Shown: one piece after another, positions 62,750 through 64,000 of the stretch
How positions within the stretch are numbered: the first letter of the stretch is position 1
Layout: every line of letters starts with the position of its first letter
Source: Novosphingobium sp. IK01
Lineage (GTDB): Bacteria > Pseudomonadota > Alphaproteobacteria > Sphingomonadales > Sphingomonadaceae
Assembly (NCBI RefSeq): GCF_033242265.1
Contig: NZ_BTFW01000001.1
Location: 310,001-374,000 of the forward strand
Reading direction: 5' to 3'
DNA: 64,000 bases
Made by a program: the position numbers and the translations under genes
The notes under the pieces: model-generated
The model's input: only the letters and a program-made list of their open reading frames with translations
Database searches by the model: none
Told to the model about the DNA's origin: nothing

Positions 62750-62946
62750 CGCAGTCTGAACCTGCGGCACAGTCCGACGAACAGCTTTGCTTCCGGCAAC
62801 GCCCTCTTTTGGGGAGGGGCTTGCCAGAAAGCACCTGTTTGCCGCGAACCGTCGCTTCTTTCCCGACAAGGAAAGTCGACGTATAAGAAAGGCTGGCGCT
62901 GCGCCGGACTGGAATCCGGTCGTTCGCGCAAGCGGATGGGGGGCTG

Positions 62947-63981
62947 ATGACAGTCAAGATCGGTATCGGTTTTGCTCGACCGCAGATCGTCGCTCAAGTT
63001 GTGCCATTCATCATCGTTGCGCTGGCTGGGATGGCGGTGCGAACCCCGTTGGCATCTGCTCATCCATTTTTAGCCCTCATTCTATTCCTTTGGATTGTCG
63101 CGGACACGTTGATGCTTGCGCTGGTCGTCCGATCATCCGGCAAGCCGGAGTGGCGCGCCGTTTTGGGCGTGTTGGCCGGAGCGAGCTTCACTGTCTGGCT
63201 GGGCTCGCCTTCGGTGATACGAGGCGTACTGTTGGATACGCCGATCCTTGCGTTGACGATGACGGCCGTGGTTCTGGGGCATGTTGCCTGGGCCACGGCA
63301 AGAGCAAGCCGGGTGGCAAGCAGCGAGAACATCGATCGCAAGGAGCGGTGGGCATCTGTCGCCTCTGAGTTTTTCCCGCCCGCATTGGTCCGTCTGGTCG
63401 TGGCGGAGTTGACGGTGATTCACATGGCGCTGTTCCGCTGGGGCGGACCGGCCGACGTGCCGGAAGACGCCCGAGCCTTCGCCTATCACGAGCACCTGAC
63501 ACCGATGTGTGCGACACTGCTGATTCTGTCGGCGATCGAGATTGCAGTCTATCACCTGCTTGTCGGGCATTGGAGCCGTGCCGCCGCCGTCGTCATGTTC
63601 ATCCTGAGCGACGTCGGTTTCGTGTATTTGCTCGGCCTCATCAAGTCGTTCCGGTTCAGGCCGGTATTGCTGACGCCCGAAGGCGTCCGGGTACGGGCAG
63701 GGTTCCTCATTGACCAATTCGTTCCACTCGACGCGATCGTGGCCATTGAAGGAGGCTTTACCGGCGAGGAGGTGCGCGACCCGGCCACTCTCAACGCGGC
63801 GCTGCTCGCTTGGCCGAACATCATGCTGCAGCTGAACCGCCCGCTGCACCCTCGCTCGCTCCTGAAGAAGCGGGGGGCGGTTGTCCGTATCGCGTTCCGC
63901 CTGGACGATCCGGAGCCGTTCATGCGGTTGCTCATTTGGCGGTTAGGGCAGCGCTCCAGCGAGGCAGTGTCCTCGATCTGA
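62947..63981 (+). CDS. multi-spanning membrane protein of unknown function
   Basis: 344 residues. Seven or so hydrophobic segments are visible: about 13-33, 41-60, 70-85, 98-115, 182-204, 212-232. A C-terminal soluble portion (VLLTPEGVRVRAGFLIDQFV; LDAIVAIEGGF) follows the last span. This fits proteins in which a C-terminal PH-like domain follows a membrane domain. No family name is known to me. It ends 19 bases before the window end. No ribosome-binding site of note. Confidence 0.65.
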   Translation: MTVKIGIGFARPQIVAQVVPFIIVALAGMAVRTPLASAHPFLALILFLWIVADTLMLALVVRSSGKPEWRAVLGVLAGASFTVWLGSPSVIRGVLLDTPILALTMTAVVLGHVAWATARASRVASSENIDRKERWASVASEFFPPALVRLVVAELTVIHMALFRWGGPADVPEDARAFAYHEHLTPMCATLLILSAIEIAVYHLLVGHWSRAAAVVMFILSDVGFVYLLGLIKSFRFRPVLLTPEGVRVRAGFLIDQFVPLDAIVAIEGGFTGEEVRDPATLNAALLAWPNIMLQLNRPLHPRSLLKKRGAVVRIAFRLDDPEPFMRLLIWRLGQRSSEAVSSI

Positions 63982-64000
63982 ACCGTCGATCAGGAAAGCA

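Overview
The window reads as a chromosomal segment of a GC-rich alphaproteobacterium of the order Sphingomonadales, most likely Novosphingobium or a close relative. The evidence is the rimP-nusA-ylxR-infB / rbfA-truB-rpsO-pnp information-processing block, a GcrA cell-cycle regulator, a TonB-dependent receptor attached to a catabolic cluster, and the dispersed CCTCCCCG..CGGGGAGG palindromic repeat common in this group.

Layout. (1) 1-1896: the end of a nuclease-like gene, a second PD-(D/E)XK-like gene coupled to it, and a membrane protein of unknown function. (2) 2204-5451: a GlxA-type AraC regulator divergent from two short-chain dehydrogenases and an AhpD-like CxxC protein. (3) about 5680-21238: an incomplete P2-like prophage. 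It has a contractile-tail module (V, small ORF, W, FI, FII, E/E' with a T TTT TTG slippery site, T, U, D), two reverse-strand cargo genes, a CI/Cro-like divergent switch with inverted-repeat operators, an Ogr/Delta-type zinc-finger activator, a Zn-finger/Toprim/P-loop primase-helicase, a phage GapR homologue, small genes and a tyrosine integrase next to tRNA-Arg(TCT). No capsid, terminase, portal, baseplate J/I, fibre, X, tail-completion or lysis gene was seen.

(4) 21518-22273: a YhhQ-type queuosine-precursor transporter. (5) 22400-42700: a catabolic island. Its core, in the order H-A-B-I-C-D-E-G, matches the iac genes for degradation of the auxin indole-3-acetate to catechol: amidase, group D flavin monooxygenase, IacB, SnoaL-like IacI, Rieske alpha and beta subunits, SDR and flavin reductase, followed by a 2-keto-4-pentenoate hydratase-like gene. 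Around it lie an Lrp regulator, two ketopantoate-reductase-like proteins, an IacR-like MarR regulator, an MFS transporter, a 3-hydroxyacyl-CoA dehydrogenase, an octopine-dehydrogenase-family protein, an FMN alpha-hydroxy-acid dehydrogenase, an AraC regulator, a TonB receptor and a class II aldolase. A palindrome related to CACTTGA-N4-TCAAGTG recurs in six intergenic regions of this island and in none of the flanking promoters I examined. This suggests one regulon, probably controlled by the MarR protein.

(6) 42803-57627: PspC-domain operon, then rimP-nusA-ylxR-infB, rbfA-tdk-M50 peptidase-truB-rpsO, pnp, gcrA, an ABC-2 permease and hspQ, with clear hairpin terminators. (7) 57791-58909: tRNA-Ser(CGA) followed by a decayed P4-type integrase and a truncated excisionase-like HTH gene, the scar of a lost integrative element. 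(8) 58920-63981: a large exported DUF3857/transglutaminase/TPR protein, a LysR fragment and a multi-spanning membrane protein.

All functional calls rest on reading motifs, lengths and gene order; no database search was run.
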